Of a DNA stretch of 60,820 nt, positions 1 through 8,320 are shown in pieces. Within the stretch, counting starts at the first letter, position 1; every line of letters begins with the position of its first letter. Position numbers and translations under genes: made by a program. Under the pieces are notes generated by a model. The model was not told the DNA's origin, did not search any database, and saw nothing but the letters and a program-made list of their open reading frames with translations. The DNA comes from JBGUVL01 sp964370395 (GTDB taxonomy: Bacteria > Bacillota_I > Bacilli_A > Erysipelotrichales > Erysipelotrichaceae), in assembly GCA_964370395.1 (NCBI GenBank), contig CAYJIZ010000016.1, forward strand, positions 1 to 60,820, given 5' to 3'.

Positions 1-11
1 TAAAGTGTGAT

Positions 12-48
12 AAGTCCAGTTTTTATGCGGATAACTAGATTTTTATGC
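12..48. repeat. Short direct repeat at the window edge (possible IS end remnant)
   Basis: Two near-identical 11-12-nt units, AGTTTTTATGC at 18-28 and AGATTTTTATGC at 37-48, are separated by GGATAACT. From memory, repeats of the form ATGCGGATAA occur in the ends of IS21-family elements. No transposase is visible, so this may be the outer edge of an element lying before the window, or chance in AT-rich DNA. Confidence 0.25.
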
Positions 49-134
49 TATTTTTAAAATGAAAAATAAAGTCAATTCAATTATCATTATCTAAAAAAGT
101 TTATCTATGATAAAATAAAGAACGAGATAACATC

Positions 135-151
135 CTACAAAAGGGTTGTAG
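135..151 (+). promoter_or_regulatory. Small hairpin abutting the rluF ribosome binding site
   Basis: CTACAA (135-140) and TTGTAG (146-151) form a 6-bp stem that ends directly against the GAAAGGA ribosome site of the next gene. It could modulate initiation or be incidental. It has no T-run, so it is not a terminator. Confidence 0.25.
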
Positions 152-164
152 AAAGGATTTGTGA

Positions 165-962
165 ATGAAAAGAGCATTTCGAATCAAAACAGACAATGAA
201 CAAACGAATTTTGCAATGCAACATGAAACAAAGCAACGCATTCGATTAAATAAATATATTAGTAGTTCAGGTTATTGTTCAAGAAGAGAAGCAGATCGCT
301 ACATCGAAAATGGGCAAGTAACTATTGATGGAAAAGTAGCAACACTGGGTGATAGTGTTTGTGAAGAACAAAGTGTGTGCGTAAATGAACACCTTATTGA
401 GCCAAAGAAAAGTTTTGTATACATTGCTTTGAATAAACCTGTTGGTATCACGTGTACAACAGATCGTGAAATTGAAGGAAATATTTGCGATTTTATGAAC
501 TATAAGGAAAGTATCTTTCCAATTGGAAGATTGGATAAAGATTCTTCGGGATTAATTTTACTTACCAATGATGGAGATATTGTGAATAAGATTTTACGTT
601 TAAGTAATGGACATGAAAAAGAATACCAAGTACGTGTCAACCATGCCATCACGCAAGATTTTGTATCAAAATTAGCGAGTGGTGTTAAAATCTATAATCC
701 AGTAAATAACACTTACCAAATCACAAAAAAAGCGCGTGTGAAAAAGATGGATACATATAGTTTTCAAATAATTCTTTTAGAAGGGTTAAATCGTCAAATA
801 AGAAGAATGTGTAATGCTTTAGGATTTCGTGTACAAGAATTAAAACGTACGCGTATCATGAATATTAAATTAGGTTCACTTCGTGTGGGGGAATGGCGTT
901 ATTTGACGTTAGAGGAACTACAAGGGCTTCAAGCATCGATTAAAGATAGTAAAGTAGATTAG
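165..962 (+). CDS. rluF: 23S rRNA pseudouridine synthase, RluF-like
   Basis: Converts a uridine of 23S rRNA to pseudouridine; RluF of E. coli acts at U2604. An S4 RNA-binding domain lies at about residues 26-75 (RLNKYISSSGYCSRREADRY). The catalytic domain contains GRLDKDSSGLILLTNDGD, whose Asp is the family nucleophile, and the late motif GLNRQIRRMCNALGF followed by RTRIMN, which is more typical of RluF than of RsuA or RluB. The length of 265 aa is close to the family norm. The ATG at 165 is preceded by GAAAGGA; an ATG at 213 is possible but has a poorer ribosome site. The gene stands alone and is followed by a bidirectional terminator. The family is certain, the exact target base is inferred. 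Confidence 0.9.
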   Translation: MKRAFRIKTDNEQTNFAMQHETKQRIRLNKYISSSGYCSRREADRYIENGQVTIDGKVATLGDSVCEEQSVCVNEHLIEPKKSFVYIALNKPVGITCTTDREIEGNICDFMNYKESIFPIGRLDKDSSGLILLTNDGDIVNKILRLSNGHEKEYQVRVNHAITQDFVSKLASGVKIYNPVNNTYQITKKARVKKMDTYSFQIILLEGLNRQIRRMCNALGFRVQELKRTRIMNIKLGSLRVGEWRYLTLEELQGLQASIKDSKVD

Positions 963-1002
963 TAAAATAATAAATAGAAAAAAGCTCAATATAGCGAGTC
1001 GT

Positions 1003-1053
1003 AAAAAAAGATGGAAACCATTTGTTTTTCAAACAATGTAATCCATCTTTTCT
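1003..1053. terminator. Bidirectional terminator between rluF and the convergent lipoprotein gene
   Basis: AAAAGATGGA (1007-1016) pairs with TCCATCTTTT (1042-1051), with a smaller TTTGT/ACAAA-type inner stem. A-tract and T-tract on the two sides suit termination from either strand. Confidence 0.7.
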
Positions 1054-1098
1054 TTTTATTTTATGTGTGATTGCTCATTCATCTAGTTATTTTACTTG

Positions 1099-1797
1099 TT
1101 ATGATTTTTCAGGCAATACCTTTGAAAGGTCTTCCCATTCTCCACTGATATTGTTGAATACCTTTGTTTTATCGTCTTCTTGTTGGACTTCTCTAAGTCC
1201 TCCTTCCCAACCATATAACAACAAGCTTCCTTTTTTTGGTATCATTGTTAAATCATCACTAGCACCATTAATATACATTAAATAAGTTGTTCCGGCTTTG
1301 ATTTTAATATCATCTCCAAAATAACACTCTACATACTCTGGAATATCATCTTTCATCATTCGTAGTGTTTTTTCTTTTTGTTCTGCGTTTAGAGATGCTT
1401 TGTAATCCTCAAATGATACCGTTCCTCCAGGTCTTACAAATGGGTAGGATTCATTCGCTTTTAAATCACCTTTATAAACTTCCAATACTTTTAGGGATCC
1501 ATAAGTATAAGGGTACATGTGATAATCACCTTGTTCATTATACGTGTCACCGCCATCAATGGATTCCACTTGTGCCAACACCACATACTGGCTATTTTGA
1601 TACAGAAGATTTGAATCTGAAATATTGAGTGTCATATCTATTTCACTTTGTACCTTCTGTGTTTTGTCTTTTGAAATTTTATCATAGGCATTATAAAATT
1701 CCTTATTATTTGTTTCTTTTTTGTTGTCTGATGCTTTGGCTGTACATGCACTACAAAGTACTAATATAGAAGCCAATGTTATTAAATACTTTTTCAT
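1099..1797 (-). CDS. Predicted lipoprotein of unknown function
   Basis: A 232-aa protein with a lipoprotein signal: MKKYLITLASILVLCSAC, with Cys18 as the likely lipidated residue, followed by a charged Lys/Asn/Glu-rich linker (residues 19-50). The rest looks like a compact soluble domain with the stretch YVVLAQVESIDGG and Gly/Asp-rich turns, and no catalytic motif that I recognise. It is expected on the outer face of the membrane. It is transcribed alone, convergent with rluF, behind a purine-rich ribosome site (GGAAGGGGG). The lipobox position -3 is Cys rather than Leu, which is slightly unusual. I cannot assign a function. Confidence 0.75.
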   Translation of the reverse strand: MKKYLITLASILVLCSACTAKASDNKKETNNKEFYNAYDKISKDKTQKVQSEIDMTLNISDSNLLYQNSQYVVLAQVESIDGGDTYNEQGDYHMYPYTYGSLKVLEVYKGDLKANESYPFVRPGGTVSFEDYKASLNAEQKEKTLRMMKDDIPEYVECYFGDDIKIKAGTTYLMYINGASDDLTMIPKKGSLLLYGWEGGLREVQQEDDKTKVFNNISGEWEDLSKVLPEKS

Positions 1798-2138
1798 TTT
1801 GTTTTCCCCCTTCCTAGGATGAATACAATTTATATTGTTTCATCATCTGTTATGGTTTGGTTTTCTCTTTTTCTGTATTCTTGATGCTCGAATTTCTACA
1901 AAAGATGGGTAAGAGAAGTGCTATCTATATACATATTATACCATCTTTTTTTTGAGGGAATCGTGAAAACTGATATTTTTTAGTAAGCATTTAAATAGAA
2001 AAACGTTAAGAAAGAAGAGGATAAAAGTACTTATTAGAGGTAAAGCAAAATCTTATTTTATTGAAAATCTAAATAATTTAACAAATTGTCACGAATTTCT
2101 AAAAATATCGCATATATATATTAGTGGGAGGTGAAAAA
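1798..2138. promoter_or_regulatory. Intergenic region with probable minus-strand promoter
   Basis: This 340-nt AT-rich gap lies between divergent genes. On the minus strand a perfect TATAAT (1935-1940 on +) could serve the lipoprotein gene, though no good -35 is visible. An imperfect AAAAGATGG/CCATCTTTT inverted repeat (about 1899-1951) surrounds it and would look like a terminator on the plus strand. On the plus strand, TTGTCA near 2085 is a weak -35 candidate for the small peptide gene. Confidence 0.35.
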
Positions 2139-2309
2139 ATGATGTCGAGAAAACTACGTGTTGAAGAAATGCAACAATACTATGGTAGTGCTGTTTCTTG
2201 GGTAACAGGACTATGTATCGCTGGTGGTGTGGCGGCGATCTATAAAATCTTTTTCTCAGGAAGAGGATCTATCAATATTGGACCATTTCGTGCTACTTGG
2301 GGTAGATAA
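2139..2309 (+). CDS. Small membrane peptide, possibly secreted or bacteriocin-like
   Basis: A 56-aa product with an unusually good ribosome site (GGGAGGTG, 6 nt before ATG). A GTG at 2124 would extend it by five residues but lies inside that site, so the ATG at 2139 is preferred. The N-terminal part (MMSRKLRVEEMQQYYGS) is charged and leader-like. It is followed by one Gly/Ala-rich hydrophobic segment (about residues 18-38) and a basic Gly-rich tail ending FRATWGR. That layout fits a small membrane protein or an unmodified bacteriocin-like precursor, but no GG cleavage site, immunity gene or dedicated transporter is present. Function unknown. Confidence 0.55.
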   Translation: MMSRKLRVEEMQQYYGSAVSWVTGLCIAGGVAAIYKIFFSGRGSINIGPFRATWGR

Positions 2310-2403
2310 GTATCCTTATGCTATCATATAAAACTTTTGATAATTGTTTTCGTGTCTTCCTTTTTTGTGATATCCTACATGATAATTTAAATAATGGATG
2401 TGA

Positions 2404-3084
2404 TTGAAAGTTAAAGTAAAAGAAATGCTTGCGTCAGAAAGACCAAGAGAAAAAGCATTGAAGTACGGAATTGAAAAATTGAGCAATCGAGAATTGGTTG
2501 CCTTATTACTTCGTTGTGGTTACAAAGGCACAAGTGTCCTGCAGTTGGCAGATACTTTGATTCATGAAGCCAATGGTTTAGCTAGTATGGGGAAGATGTC
2601 TCTTGATGATTTTATGAGCATCAAAGGAATTAGTGAAGCAAAAGCAATGATGTTTCTCGCCTGTTTTGAATTGACGAAACGAGCGAGTTATGAAAACTTA
2701 ACAAATCAACAAGCAATTAACAGCCCAAAAGAGATTGCTGATTATTTGATGAAGAAGATTGGAAACAAACAACAAGAACACTTTGTTGTGTTGTTTCTTA
2801 ATACGAAACATACGATCATCGCAGAAGAGACATTATTTGTTGGTTCCTTGAATACAAGTGTTGTGCATGCGCGAGAAATCTATAAAGCTGCCATAACCCA
2901 TGGGTGTGCTCGCATCTTGATATCACACAATCATCCAAGTAATGATTGCGAACCCTCAAACCAAGATATGCAAGTTACACAACAGTTAGACGAAGTAGGA
3001 CAATTAGTTGGTATTTCACTATTAGACCATATCATTGTTGGTCATAACAATTATTTTAGTTTTAAAGAGAACCAATTATTGTGA
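2404..3084 (+). CDS. radC: RadC family JAB1/MPN-domain protein
   Basis: RadC-family protein, historically linked to DNA repair although its biochemical role is unsettled. An N-terminal helix-hairpin-helix region (IKGISEAKAMMFLACFEL, about residues 76-93) precedes a JAMM metalloprotease-like domain with HNHPSNDCEPSNQD, matching H-x-H-P...S-x-x-D. The 226-aa length is normal. The TTG at 2404 is chosen because the encoded start MKVKVKEMLASERPREK matches the family's conserved N-terminus; the ribosome site is weak. It precedes mreC/mreD as in many Firmicutes, but a terminator and new promoter separate them. Confidence 0.92.
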   Translation: MKVKVKEMLASERPREKALKYGIEKLSNRELVALLLRCGYKGTSVLQLADTLIHEANGLASMGKMSLDDFMSIKGISEAKAMMFLACFELTKRASYENLTNQQAINSPKEIADYLMKKIGNKQQEHFVVLFLNTKHTIIAEETLFVGSLNTSVVHAREIYKAAITHGCARILISHNHPSNDCEPSNQDMQVTQQLDEVGQLVGISLLDHIIVGHNNYFSFKENQLL

Positions 3085-3108
3085 AACGGAAGGAAACTTC
3101 CGTTTTTT
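3085..3108 (+). terminator. Terminator of radC
   Basis: ACGGAAG (3086-3092) pairs with CTTCCGT (3097-3103) across a 4-nt loop and is followed by TTTTT. It starts within one base of the radC stop codon. Confidence 0.85.
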
Positions 3109-3110
3109 CG

Positions 3111-3139
3111 TTGTTGAATAACCCTTTTTAGTTTATAAT
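3111..3139 (+). promoter_or_regulatory. Promoter of mreCD
   Basis: TTGTTG (3111-3116), a 17-nt spacer and a perfect TATAAT (3134-3139) lie 32 nt before the mreC start. It begins directly after the radC terminator, so mreCD appears to be transcribed separately. Confidence 0.65.
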
Positions 3140-3171
3140 AACAATAGTATTATGATAAAGATGGTGACTAA

Positions 3172-4020
3172 ATGAAATTAAAAAATGTACAACAAGAAGT
3201 AAAAAGATTTACTAGAATACAAAAAATATTAATTTCACTAATTATAGTATTGGTATTAGTAAGTGTAATCACTTTGATTAGCGGAGCAAATGCATTATCC
3301 AAATTTGGTTATAATGTATTTTCAATGATTCGTTATTCTTTAATTGATCACCCTGTTGAAACAATTACGAATTGGCAACACAATTTAGATGAGTTAAAAA
3401 CAGTGCAAGAAGAAAATGATCGATTAAATGAAATTATCGCTTCACAAAAATCAAACAAAGCAGAATTGGATGAAAAAACAAGAATGCTTAAAGAGATGGA
3501 AGATTTAATGAATTTTAAAGTAAATGCTAATTATGATAAAATTAACGCTTCTGTGATGTATCGTGATATTTCCACATGGAGTAATACAATCGTGATTAAT
3601 AAGGGTAGTGATGATGGCATTACTACAGATATGGCAGTGATTACTTCGAAAGGTTTATTAGGTAAAGTGGGAGAGGTTACTTCTAACACTGCCAAAGTGA
3701 AATTGTTATCAACGGAGAATGGAGATGTCAACGTTTCTGTTCGAGTGGAATTAAAAAATGGTACAACAGATGGAATACTAGAAGGTTATGATGTTAAGAA
3801 GGGTGTGTATACCATCCAATTGTTTGAAGCTAATGCGAAAGTGGAAAAAGGCATGAAGATTATTACCTCAGGGAATGGTGGTGTTTTCCCTCCTGGGATT
3901 TTAGTTGGTAAAGTAAAAACGGTAGAAGAATCCTACAATTCAAAAGGAAAGATGATCGAAGTAACACCTAGTGTTGATTTTAATGACTTCAGTTTTGTTT
4001 CTGTATTGAAGGTGAAATAA
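3172..4020 (+). CDS. mreC: Rod shape-determining protein MreC
   Basis: MreC links the cytoskeletal elongasome to peptidoglycan synthases at the outer face of the membrane. The protein has a short cytoplasmic N-terminus, a membrane segment at about residues 20-41, a coiled coil at about 65-105 (rich in Glu/Lys, for example VQEENDRLNEIIASQ), then the beta-rich double-barrel domain with the typical NKGSDDGI and SGNGGVFPPGILVG motifs. The 282-aa length is normal. It is followed one base later by mreD, so the two are one operon. mreB is not adjacent and must lie elsewhere if the cell has it. Confidence 0.95.
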   Translation: MKLKNVQQEVKRFTRIQKILISLIIVLVLVSVITLISGANALSKFGYNVFSMIRYSLIDHPVETITNWQHNLDELKTVQEENDRLNEIIASQKSNKAELDEKTRMLKEMEDLMNFKVNANYDKINASVMYRDISTWSNTIVINKGSDDGITTDMAVITSKGLLGKVGEVTSNTAKVKLLSTENGDVNVSVRVELKNGTTDGILEGYDVKKGVYTIQLFEANAKVEKGMKIITSGNGGVFPPGILVGKVKTVEESYNSKGKMIEVTPSVDFNDFSFVSVLKVK

Positions 4021-4021
4021 T

Positions 4022-4576
4022 ATGTTAGCTAGATACTTATTAGTGTTTGCTTGTTTCTTAATCGACGGAGCCATTGCGATGGCTTTTCCTGGTAACTTTG
4101 GAGCAAGTGGTATGTATTTTGTACCATGTTTAGGATTCTGTGCAATGGTATTGACGATTCGTCACTTAGACTTTGTGGATTCTTTGATTTTATCGATTTT
4201 ATTCGGTATGTTTTATGATTTCTTTTATTCTTTTACACCGTTCTTATACACATTTATCTTTGTTGTTATGTGTTTATTAGTACGCGTATGGATTAAACAA
4301 ATTAATGAATCGATGCTGGAGAATGTGCTTCTTTGTGTAGCAACGGTATTTGTGAAAGAATTAATTGTATTCTTATTGATGATAGGGTTACAACAAACAA
4401 CAATGGCATTTAATACATGGTTGGTTGATCGAATCTTCTTAACCTTAGTCGTGAATGGAATATTAGTATGGATACTAGTATTTATCTCAATCTTAGTGGA
4501 TGATTACATTCATCATAAAGAGTTGCAGACAAGAAAAGAAGAACGTTTACCTTGGATGCGAATAAAACAAAAGTAA
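4022..4576 (+). CDS. mreD: Rod shape-determining protein MreD
   Basis: Small polytopic membrane partner of MreC in the elongasome. The 184-aa sequence has five or more hydrophobic segments and the family's short GMFYDFFYS-type motif after the second segment. It starts one base after the mreC stop codon. The C-terminus is charged (HHKELQTRKEERLPW) and cytoplasmic. Identification rests on position after mreC plus hydropathy, since MreD is weakly conserved. Confidence 0.88.
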   Translation: MLARYLLVFACFLIDGAIAMAFPGNFGASGMYFVPCLGFCAMVLTIRHLDFVDSLILSILFGMFYDFFYSFTPFLYTFIFVVMCLLVRVWIKQINESMLENVLLCVATVFVKELIVFLLMIGLQQTTMAFNTWLVDRIFLTLVVNGILVWILVFISILVDDYIHHKELQTRKEERLPWMRIKQK

Positions 4577-4587
4577 GAAACATTTTA

Positions 4588-4648
4588 AAAAGTTAGGAGT
4601 TGGTATTCTCGATATCACATAGAGAATGCATATTCTAACTTTTCTTTT
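4588..4648 (+). terminator. Terminator of mreCD
   Basis: AAAAGTTAG (4588-4596) pairs with CTAACTTTT (4635-4643). A second inner stem, ATTCTC/GAGAAT, sits in the loop. CTTTTGTTT follows. The rest of the 275-nt gap to the next gene shows two imperfect copies of TTTAATGTT but no gene. Confidence 0.65.
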
Positions 4649-4825
4649 GTTTGATTTCTAGCTGTCAACTATCCGCTTTCTGCAGTATTTTTAATGTTGT
4701 TCTGTGATCTCTTGCGTTGCATTGTGACTTTAATGTTCTTCATGACGTTTTATACTACTTATTTTACTTCACATTTTTTTAAGAAAAGTGTAGTATCTTT
4801 TTAAGTAAACAAAGTGGAATTATGC

Positions 4826-4831
4826 TATAAT
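4826..4831 (+). promoter_or_regulatory. Extended -10 promoter of the ZnuA-like lipoprotein operon
   Basis: TATGCTATAAT contains a perfect TATAAT (4826-4831) with an upstream TG dinucleotide, typical of an extended -10 promoter. No convincing -35 is present. The start codon follows 20 nt later behind GGAGG. Confidence 0.5.
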
Positions 4832-4851
4832 TTAAACAATGGAGGAGTTTT

Positions 4852-5826
4852 ATGAAATATAAAAAAATCCTTTCTTTACTAAGCGTTTGTGCTTTACTTC
4901 TAGTAGTCAGTGCATGTAAACCAACATCACCGAATATTAGTGTAACAGTATATCCAATTCAATATTTGGTGGAACGCATTGGTGGGGAATATGTAAAAGT
5001 GGACAATATATCAGATTCTGGAGCAATTCAAACAGCATCTATCGATAAAGGTTTTAAGAAACAGTTAGAAAAGAGTAAAGTACTGTTTTATATCAATGAG
5101 TTAGAACCTTATTTTGATATTAATGCGAACGATATTCGAAAAGCAAAATTAGATTTGGTTGATTTGGGTAGTCGTAGTGTGTTGTATAAGTTTCAACGTT
5201 ATACGACATCACAATCCAATGGACAAACAGTAGCAATTGAAAGCAATTATTACGATAGTGACTTATTCAAAAGTGTGGATATGTACAAAGATGATCCGAT
5301 GATTTGGATGGATCCTATTTCCATGATTAGTAGTGCTGAGATTATTCGAGATTACTTGATTGAGCAATACCCTGAATACGAGGCGACATTTCATGAAAAC
5401 TTTGATGCATTAGAAATGGATTTAACACGATTGGATGTTGGTTTCCAAGAATTAAAAGGTGGAAACAATGACATTGCATTTGTGTCAATGACACCAAGTT
5501 TTGGTATTTGGCAAAAATCATATGGAATCAAAGTGTATCCAGTTTCGTTATCGAAATATGGTGCATTGCCTTCCCAAGAACAATTGGAAGTGATTAAACA
5601 AAGAATTATTGATGATGGGGTAAAATACATTGCCCATGAGAATAATTTAAATGAAGATATGGAAAAACTATATCAATCACTAAAAGAAGAATTAGGATTG
5701 AAAGAAATTCCGTTAAGTAACATATCATCATTGAACAAAAAGGAAGTTAAGGAAAACAAAGATTATCTAACAATTATGTATGATAATTTAACCGTACTTG
5801 AAGCGATTTCGAATCAAGCACAGTAA
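4852..5826 (+). CDS. ZnuA-family (cluster A-I) solute-binding lipoprotein lacking the usual metal ligands
   Basis: A 324-aa lipoprotein (VVSAC lipobox, Cys22) with the fold signature of zinc/manganese ABC-transporter binding proteins: ISVTVYPIQYLVERIGGEYV near the N-terminus, a DDPMIWMDP motif (148-155) and SKYGALPSQEQL near residue 235. In true ZnuA/AdcA/MntC proteins the metal is held by three His and one acidic residue. Here the first loop has no His (SGAIQTASIDKG), the DPHxWxDP His is Met150, and the third site reads SMTPSFG without His. Only two His occur in the whole protein (181, 262). No ATPase or permease gene is adjacent; the partner is a phosphoesterase. It probably no longer binds zinc in the known way; ligand unknown. 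Confidence 0.75.
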   Translation: MKYKKILSLLSVCALLLVVSACKPTSPNISVTVYPIQYLVERIGGEYVKVDNISDSGAIQTASIDKGFKKQLEKSKVLFYINELEPYFDINANDIRKAKLDLVDLGSRSVLYKFQRYTTSQSNGQTVAIESNYYDSDLFKSVDMYKDDPMIWMDPISMISSAEIIRDYLIEQYPEYEATFHENFDALEMDLTRLDVGFQELKGGNNDIAFVSMTPSFGIWQKSYGIKVYPVSLSKYGALPSQEQLEVIKQRIIDDGVKYIAHENNLNEDMEKLYQSLKEELGLKEIPLSNISSLNKKEVKENKDYLTIMYDNLTVLEAISNQAQ

Positions 5827-5841
5827 AAAGGGGGAATCTTT

Positions 5842-6306
5842 TTGAAAATTGTAGTAATGAGTGATTCACATGGTTGCAATCGTGAATTAGAATATGTTAT
5901 GCATAAAGAAAGTGACGCAGATATGTTTTTACACTGCGGAGACATTTGCGTAGATGAATTTACGTATCCTGAAATAATTACAGTATGTGGTAATAATGAT
6001 TATTATAATTACCCGATGAAGAAAATCATAGAAGTAGAGGGACATCGCATTATTATGTTTCATTCTCACCAATTTTCTTTTTTGAAAAGAGATGAGAAAA
6101 TGGTACAAGCTGCAATTGAGAATAATTGTGATATCGTTTGTTATGGTCACACACATGTTGCGGTAGACAAAATAGAAAATGGTATTCACTTAATTAACCC
6201 AGGTTCTCTTTATCATAGTCGTGATGGTAGACCAATATCCTATGCTATCCTAACGATTACAAAAGACAAGGTAAGTTCTGAAATTGTATTTTTAGATGAA
6301 AAATAA
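5842..6306 (+). CDS. YfcE/MJ0936-type metallophosphoesterase
   Basis: Cytoplasmic di-metal phosphodiesterase of the calcineurin-like superfamily. All metal-binding motifs are present in order: DSHG (residues 8-11), HCGDI, CGNND, HSHQ and GHTH. The 154-aa length is that of the small YfcE-like group, which hydrolyses artificial phosphodiesters and whose natural substrates are mostly unknown. Translation starts at TTG 5842, eight bases after AAAGGGGGA, 15 nt after the preceding lipoprotein gene, so the two are probably cotranscribed. A strong terminator overlaps the stop codon. Confidence 0.88.
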   Translation: MKIVVMSDSHGCNRELEYVMHKESDADMFLHCGDICVDEFTYPEIITVCGNNDYYNYPMKKIIEVEGHRIIMFHSHQFSFLKRDEKMVQAAIENNCDIVCYGHTHVAVDKIENGIHLINPGSLYHSRDGRPISYAILTITKDKVSSEIVFLDEK

Positions 6307-6334
6307 CCCGTTCTCATAGAAGAACGGGTTTTTC
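6305..6334. terminator. Bidirectional terminator
   Basis: AACCCGTTCT (6305-6314) pairs perfectly with AGAACGGGTT (6321-6330), followed by TTTC on the plus strand. The stem sits between the stop codons of two convergent genes and can serve both. Confidence 0.85.
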
Positions 6335-7501
6335 TTATTGTGCAATTTTTAAAATTTCAATGAATATATCTTTTGTTATTGGATAGTAGTGTCCGACAAC
6401 ATCTGTTCCATTATTTGTAGCGCGATTTGCCATTTCATTGAAATGTTCATCAGTGATTGATAATTCAGTTAACGAAGTTTTTAACTGCAGTTGTTTAAAG
6501 AAAACATCTAATTTATCTGCAAGTAATAATGCCATTTCTTTTTCGCTGTAGTTTGCATAATCAATATACCAAACTCGATTAGCTAATTGTGCTAATTTTT
6601 TTGGTTTATGCTCTGCCATGTATTTCGCCCAAGCGACACAAATAACTGCCATTCCTTCACCGTGCGTAATACCATATTGTGCACTAATTTCATGTTCTAT
6701 ACGATGTGAACCCCAGTCAGCGCTACGACCAATATCTAAAAGATTATTGTGAGCAATAAATGCCAAACACTGTATTTCAGATCTTGCATTTAAATCAGAA
6801 GGGTCTTTCATAATTCGTTCACCATTTAATAAAATCGCTTTAATCGCTCCTTCTATTAAATAATCAGTAGTATCTACATGAGAAACGTCACTATAATATC
6901 TTTCTAATAAATGAGAAAGGATATCAGCAACTCCGCAAGCTGTTTGGTATTGTGGTAAACCAATGGTATATTGTGGATTCATAATCGCAAATTTTGGAAT
7001 GATACAATCGTATTCAATTCCACACTTATGCAATCCATTTGAAATGATTGAGCAATTCGATGATTCCGAACCACTTGCTGGGATGGTAGAAACAACACCA
7101 ATAGGAATTGCTTTTTTAGGCACTTCCTTGTATTCGAAGAAGTCCCAAACATCTTTGTCATAAGGAATTCCTACTGCTACTGCTTTTGCTGTGTCGATTG
7201 CACTTCCACCACCAACGGCTAGAATGAAATCCGTTTGCACATTTTTTGCTTGGATAATTAAGTCACGCACTAATTCCACTTTTGGATTAGGTACAACACT
7301 TCCATTTTCGTGAAAAGCAACATTTAGTTTTTTACATGTTTCTTTTACTTTATCAAAAATTCCAAGTGTTTTAATGAAATCTCCGCTATAAACTAATAAT
7401 AACGATGTTACTTCATACTCTTTCAATTGTGTTTCTAATTCGTTTAATGAGTCAACACCAAAAATGATTTTGGCTGGGTTATAGTATTGAAAACTATTCA
7501 T
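6335..7501 (-). CDS. Iron-containing alcohol dehydrogenase (BDH/YqhD-like)
   Basis: NAD(P)H-linked reduction of an aldehyde to an alcohol. The nucleotide-binding motif GGGSAIDTAKA is at about residue 97. The metal site is formed by Asp in CGVADILSHLLERY with His four residues later, and the two His of RIEHEISAQYGITHGEGMAV. The 388-aa length is typical of butanol/aldehyde reductases of this family. Start ATG is behind GGAGG (AATAGGAGGTATTT). It lies directly downstream of a DeoR gene and back to back with the MTR-kinase operon. The best guess for substrate is therefore the aldehyde released by the aldolase of that operon, such as (methylthio)acetaldehyde or acetaldehyde. That role is inference. 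Confidence 0.9.
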   Translation of the reverse strand: MNSFQYYNPAKIIFGVDSLNELETQLKEYEVTSLLLVYSGDFIKTLGIFDKVKETCKKLNVAFHENGSVVPNPKVELVRDLIIQAKNVQTDFILAVGGGSAIDTAKAVAVGIPYDKDVWDFFEYKEVPKKAIPIGVVSTIPASGSESSNCSIISNGLHKCGIEYDCIIPKFAIMNPQYTIGLPQYQTACGVADILSHLLERYYSDVSHVDTTDYLIEGAIKAILLNGERIMKDPSDLNARSEIQCLAFIAHNNLLDIGRSADWGSHRIEHEISAQYGITHGEGMAVICVAWAKYMAEHKPKKLAQLANRVWYIDYANYSEKEMALLLADKLDVFFKQLQLKTSLTELSITDEHFNEMANRATNNGTDVVGHYYPITKDIFIEILKIAQ

Positions 7502-7519
7502 AAATACCTCCTATTAAAA

Positions 7520-8287
7520 TTATGAATAAATAATTTCAATAGATGATTTGTTGCAAAATTTTGTCCAACTAGTAGGGAGAGGTTGATCAGTAATAATGAT
7601 ATCGACTTCTGAAAGTTCATAAAATAAAACATCCGCAATGGAGTCTACTTTAGTATGATCTATGATTAACACTTTTCTACGAGAGTGCATTAACATATGT
7701 TTCTTAACTTCACCTTCACTTAAATTGTTGTCAGATAAACCATGCTCTACATGAGCAGCAGGGCAAGAGATAAAAGATAAATCAGCAAAATTTTGAGATA
7801 GCATATCTGTTGTTCGATATCCAGTAAACGAAGCTGTTGGTTTATGTAATTGGCCACCTAATGAGATTAGATTCACATTTGACGATTGTGAATTGAACAA
7901 ACTGCATATTCTTAATGAGTTAGTAATCAGTGTTACACATTTACCAGAATCAATAATAGCTTGCGCTAGTTTTAAACAAGTAGTACTAGAGTCAAGCATG
8001 ATAACAGAGTTATCTTGAATTAATGATACTGCCTTGTTTGCCATTCGAGTTTTTTCTTCTTCAAAGAAGGTTTCTCTTAATTCGATAGGGACCCCTTTAT
8101 CATACTTTGAAGGTAAATAAGCACCTCCATGTATTTTCGTTAAAATACCCATTGCTTCCATTTCCTTAATGTCACGACGAATTGTTTCAACAGAACAATT
8201 AAGTTCTTTACTTAATTCCGAAACAAGTACGCTTCCTTTTGCTTTTAATCTTTCTTCGATTATTTGCTGTCTTTTATGTTTAAGCAT
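7520..8287 (-). CDS. DeoR-family transcriptional regulator
   Basis: Sugar-phosphate-sensing repressor type. The winged helix lies at residues 1-57 (MLKHKRQQIIEERLKAKG; VSELSKELNCSVETIRRDI), and the C-terminal DeoRC effector domain resembles ribose-5-phosphate isomerase, with the phosphate-binding segment LDSSTTCLKLAQAI. The 255-aa length is normal. A frame extending to 8383 is open, but the ATG at 8287 has the ribosome site (GAGGGGGAT) and the canonical family start. It probably controls itself, the alcohol dehydrogenase 18 nt downstream and the divergent nhaC-mtnK operon, with a phosphorylated intermediate of that pathway as effector (inference). Confidence 0.9.
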   Translation of the reverse strand: MLKHKRQQIIEERLKAKGSVLVSELSKELNCSVETIRRDIKEMEAMGILTKIHGGAYLPSKYDKGVPIELRETFFEEEKTRMANKAVSLIQDNSVIMLDSSTTCLKLAQAIIDSGKCVTLITNSLRICSLFNSQSSNVNLISLGGQLHKPTASFTGYRTTDMLSQNFADLSFISCPAAHVEHGLSDNNLSEGEVKKHMLMHSRRKVLIIDHTKVDSIADVLFYELSEVDIIITDQPLPTSWTKFCNKSSIEIIYS

Positions 8288-8320
8288 GATAATCCCCCTC
8301 TCATATATGTTTATATGTAT

